Assembly (NCBI RefSeq): GCF_900091575.1
Contig: NZ_FMCR01000003.1
Span: 1 to 64,000 of the forward strand
Source of the DNA: Micromonospora saelicesensis
Lineage (GTDB): Bacteria; Actinomycetota; Actinomycetes; Mycobacteriales; Micromonosporaceae
Direction: 5' to 3'
Length of the DNA stretch: 64,000 nt
Shown here: positions 62,601 through 64,000 of the stretch, piece by piece
Position numbering within the stretch: position 1 is the stretch's first letter
Layout of the letters: every line of letters starts with the position of its first letter
The notes under the pieces: model-generated
What the model was told of the DNA's origin: nothing
What the model saw: the letters and a program-made list of their open reading frames with translations, nothing else
Databases searched by the model: none
Translations under genes and position numbers: made by a program

Positions 62601-63204
62601 GCAGCGGGGGCAGTTGGTGCTTGTCGTCGGGCCGGTGGGGTCGGGCAAGTCCTCGCTGCTGCGCGGGCTGGCCGGGATCGTGCACCACACCGGCGAACTG
62701 GCCTGGAACGGTGACCCGGTCACCGAGCCGGAGCTGTTCCTGCGTCCCAACCAGGTCGGCTACGTCGGTCAGTTGCCCCGGGTGCTCTCCGGCACGGTGG
62801 CCGACAACATCGCCCTCGGGCACCAGGTGGACGCGGCGGGGGCGGTCAGCACCGCCCAGCTCGACCATGACCTGGCCGCCGCCGGTGGTGGGCTGGGCCT
62901 GCTCATCGGGCACAAGGGCACCCGGCTCTCCGGCGGGCAGTTGCAGCGGTTGGCGCTGGCCCGGGCGCTGGCCCCGCGTACCGAACTGCTGGTCGCCGAC
63001 GACGTGTCGTCGGCGCTGGACGTCACCACCGAGCTGGCGCTGTGGCAGGCGTTGCGCGGCCACGGGGTGACAGTTGTCGGCTCGACCGCGAAGCGCGCCG
63101 CGTTGGTCCGGGCCGACCACGTGGTGGTGCTGCTCGGCGGCACGGTGGCCGCCCAGGGCACCTGGCAGGACCTGGAAGGCGACTGGTCCCACCTGGCCGG
63201 CTGA
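59662..63204 (+). CDS. fused double ABC exporter, second ATPase site degenerate
   Basis: 1180 residues: two TMD-NBD halves in one chain, linked by a Pro/Gly-rich segment (about 565-625). NBD1: Walker A GRTGSGKST (about 354), signature LSAGQ, Walker B VVILDEATA with the catalytic Glu, H-loop IAHRLSS. NBD2: Walker A GPVGSGKSS (about 991), canonical LSGGQ, but Walker B reads VADDVSS (Asp for Glu) and the H-loop His is replaced (VVGSTAKR). So one ATP site should hydrolyse and the other should mainly bind, as in heterodimeric type IV exporters. Probable role is lipid, peptide or drug export. Confidence 0.93.
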   Translation: MRLLRDLWGTSTRRVTIVAVLIVLGAAGQAGASALAGAVLVHRSAGFFAVLAAALVAVVLSDLAVSLLMAGLTADWSADVRRRLCRVALGQDLPTLETTPVGELLDRIDGDVYQVASAIRNQGTRLAQGLCVGLLSMVVAVFVWWPAGIAMLLLTVVLAVGLRRPTARIGPARMAEEEAWSDLAAVMEEAVHGQDDVRTSLARPYVLRLYARRASAVLSRGLVVWVLSARVATVATATIRAGIGAVVLGGAWALATGRIDAARLTAIWLLALAFGATAEHVSRMVPEIQEALGAWARVQLLYKARQEPVGGASPSEGDLRIRDLTFGYGESDRGAALRGLSLTFARGRSYALIGRTGSGKSTLAKVLTRAVDVPPGTVFLGGTDLCDLDVEQLRRWVALVPQRTEILAGTLAENVALFDPELLDAAARALDELGLAGWIAELPDGLTTRLGEGGHVLSAGQEQLVAFARILVREPHVVILDEATARLDPVTEARVQRATERLLRDRIGIVIAHRLSSVRRCDEVVVLADGAVVEAGPLESSTRFAELLATSHAAAYATVAPAGRTGVGTDLLVGPGPADPWPSEPAPARGEPNGQTARATPPDGTQGAVGPTRADPPPLPPVPPARTLREIFRLCTNDPRYGAAAIVLFLGLSLLGLDGPVLPWLWADLVDGTGNPYLPAVGIVAGLLITLPLPFYTHVWFPQWWVRQMLRIGLRLVHGQTGPRRVSSHTPAEVVAQGGDTERVVQLADNVLDQTVALVLVVAMTAVTGSVVPGLFFLGTMVVSGLAATLFGPKLEHAARATVAARASFATALVSVLSAARTVKLAGATTAVLRHLAGLDVLRSDRQRREISVQVWARSTPSMASGLLPIGAWALYLNGSLSAGAVLVAVSTLGAARWFAWTTASLISQLPSARVWTRRTAAMTGVSAYSAGVPEVDLTAGTAPAPTMPPRHPLRRLELRGFGVVHSDGTVAVRDVDLTVQRGQLVLVVGPVGSGKSSLLRGLAGIVHHTGELAWNGDPVTEPELFLRPNQVGYVGQLPRVLSGTVADNIALGHQVDAAGAVSTAQLDHDLAAAGGGLGLLIGHKGTRLSGGQLQRLALARALAPRTELLVADDVSSALDVTTELALWQALRGHGVTVVGSTAKRAALVRADHVVVLLGGTVAAQGTWQDLEGDWSHLAG

Positions 63205-63209
63205 CCGAC

Positions 63210-63244
63210 GGTCGGGCGGCCACTCACGCGGCGGCCGCCCGACC
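63210..63244. terminator. terminator between convergent ABC and OYE genes
   Basis: GGTCGGGCGGCC pairs perfectly with GGCCGCCCGACC (12 bp), 11-base loop. Confidence 0.75.
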
Positions 63245-63252
63245 GGTCGGGA

Positions 63253-64000
63253 TCAGGAGGCGCGGGCGTACTGGGCGGGGCCGGAGTACGCGACACCGAG
63301 CTTCGCGGCGGCCCGGTGCGGCCAGTACGGGTCGCGCAGCAACTCCCGACCCAGCAGCACCAGGTCGGCCTCGCCGCTGGCGACGATCTGCTCGGCGTGC
63401 TCGGGCTCCACGATGAGGCCCACCGCGCCGGTCGGCACGCCGGCCTCGCGGCGGATCTGGGCGGCCAGCGGCACCTGGTAACCCGGGCCGAGCGGGACGC
63501 GCTGGTCAGTGCTCACCCCACCGGAGGACGCGTCGACCAGGTCGACGCCGACGCCGGCCAGCTCACCGGCGAGCACCACGCTGTCCTCGATCGTCCAGCC
63601 GCCCTCGACCCAGTCGGTGGCGGAGATCCGGGTCAGCACCGGCACGTCCTCGCCGACCGCGGCGCGCACCGCGCGGGCCACCTCCAGGGTGAGCCGCATC
63701 CGGGCCGCCCGGTCGCCGCCGTACGCGTCGGTGCGGTGGTTGGTCAGCGGCGACAGGAACTCGTTGAGCAGGTAGCCGTGGGCGGCGTGGATCTCCACGG
63801 CGGCGAAGCCGGCGTCCAGCGCGCGTTGGGCGCCGGCCGCGAACGCCTCGACCACACCGGCGATGCCGGCCTCGTCGAGGCTGGTCGGCGTCCGGTAGTC
63901 GGCGGTGAACGGCTCCGAGCCGGGGGCGACGGGCGTCCAGCCGCCCTCGGCGTCCGGCACACCACCGCGCTCGGGTGCCCACGGCCGGTAGGTGGAGGCC
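63253..64000 (-). CDS. Old Yellow Enzyme family oxidoreductase (partial, 5' end outside window)
   Basis: C-terminal 248 residues of an NADH:flavin oxidoreductase of the YqjM/OYE type; the frame is open through the window edge, so the start lies beyond 64000. Substrate-binding pair H-x-x-H in VEIHAAHGYLLNEFLSP, then TDAYGGDRAARMRL, the FMN phosphate site VGLIVEPEHAEQIV and LVLLGRELLRDPYWP. Reduces activated C=C bonds with NAD(P)H. The in-frame GTG at 63960 is not the real start because YRPWAPERGG, a family block, lies upstream of it. Confidence 0.9.
   Translation of the reverse strand, partial: ASTYRPWAPERGGVPDAEGGWTPVAPGSEPFTADYRTPTSLDEAGIAGVVEAFAAGAQRALDAGFAAVEIHAAHGYLLNEFLSPLTNHRTDAYGGDRAARMRLTLEVARAVRAAVGEDVPVLTRISATDWVEGGWTIEDSVVLAGELAGVGVDLVDASSGGVSTDQRVPLGPGYQVPLAAQIRREAGVPTGAVGLIVEPEHAEQIVASGEADLVLLGRELLRDPYWPHRAAAKLGVAYSGPAQYARAS

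Noticed and set aside
1..64000. tRNA, rRNA, riboswitch, integrase attachment site or insertion sequence
   Set aside because: I looked through the intergenic gaps on both strands and saw no cloverleaf, conserved riboswitch core or transposase. XerC is the chromosomal recombinase, not a phage integrase.

Overview
The window is very GC-rich and gene-dense, with many GTG starts, ATGA/TGATG overlaps and strong third-position G/C bias. It looks like the chromosome of a filamentous actinomycete. Gene content, protein style and the backbone order point to Micromonosporaceae, probably Micromonospora. That genus call is my inference; no rRNA gene is present to settle it. I saw no tRNA, rRNA, CRISPR array, transposase or prophage.

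Region 1 (about 1-27.7 kb) is the conserved actinobacterial translation and cell-division backbone: a TetR regulator, proS, a DUF402 gene, then rpsP-khpA-rimM-trmD-rplS, two signal peptidases, a NUDIX gene, rnhB and a DUF2469 gene. After a sulfite-oxidase-like enzyme, an M23 peptidase and a class V aminotransferase come xerC, dprA, comM and yraN. The rpsB-tsf-pyrH-frr-cdsA-rlmN series follows, ending with a DivIVA-like gene and a DUF2631 gene. The same order, with gaps, is known from Mycobacterium tuberculosis (roughly Rv2909c down to Rv2876, from memory).

Region 2 (about 27.9-50.7 kb) is accessory. It holds a metallo-beta-lactamase/Rieske fusion, a TMEM175-like channel, a CrtI-like FAD enzyme, a BrkB-type membrane protein and an acetyltransferase. 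These are followed by a 1323-residue secreted multidomain glycan hydrolase (probably GH87 alpha-1,3-glucanase) and a 1037-residue secreted DNRLRE/FG-GAP protein. Divergent from the latter is a 2600-residue RHS polymorphic toxin with an embedded ricin-type lectin, a HINT processing domain and a deaminase-like C-terminal tip. A low-GC candidate immunity gene starts 2 bases after the toxin stop. A Uma2-family gene closes the region. The toxin tip plus immunity gene is the most interesting system in the window.

Region 3 (about 50.7-57.4 kb) returns to the backbone with dxr, a site-2 protease and ispG, the isoprenoid (MEP) block. A PadR-MFS efflux cassette sits between ispG and the GNAT gene that normally follows it.

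Region 4 (57.5-64 kb) carries a small secreted I36-like protein, an unknown membrane protein, a fused ABC exporter with one degenerate ATPase site, and the 3' part of an Old Yellow Enzyme family gene that runs off the window.

Several genes have a TANNNT-like -10 box 6-9 bases before the start codon, which suggests leaderless transcripts. Long GC-rich hairpins separate most transcription units.
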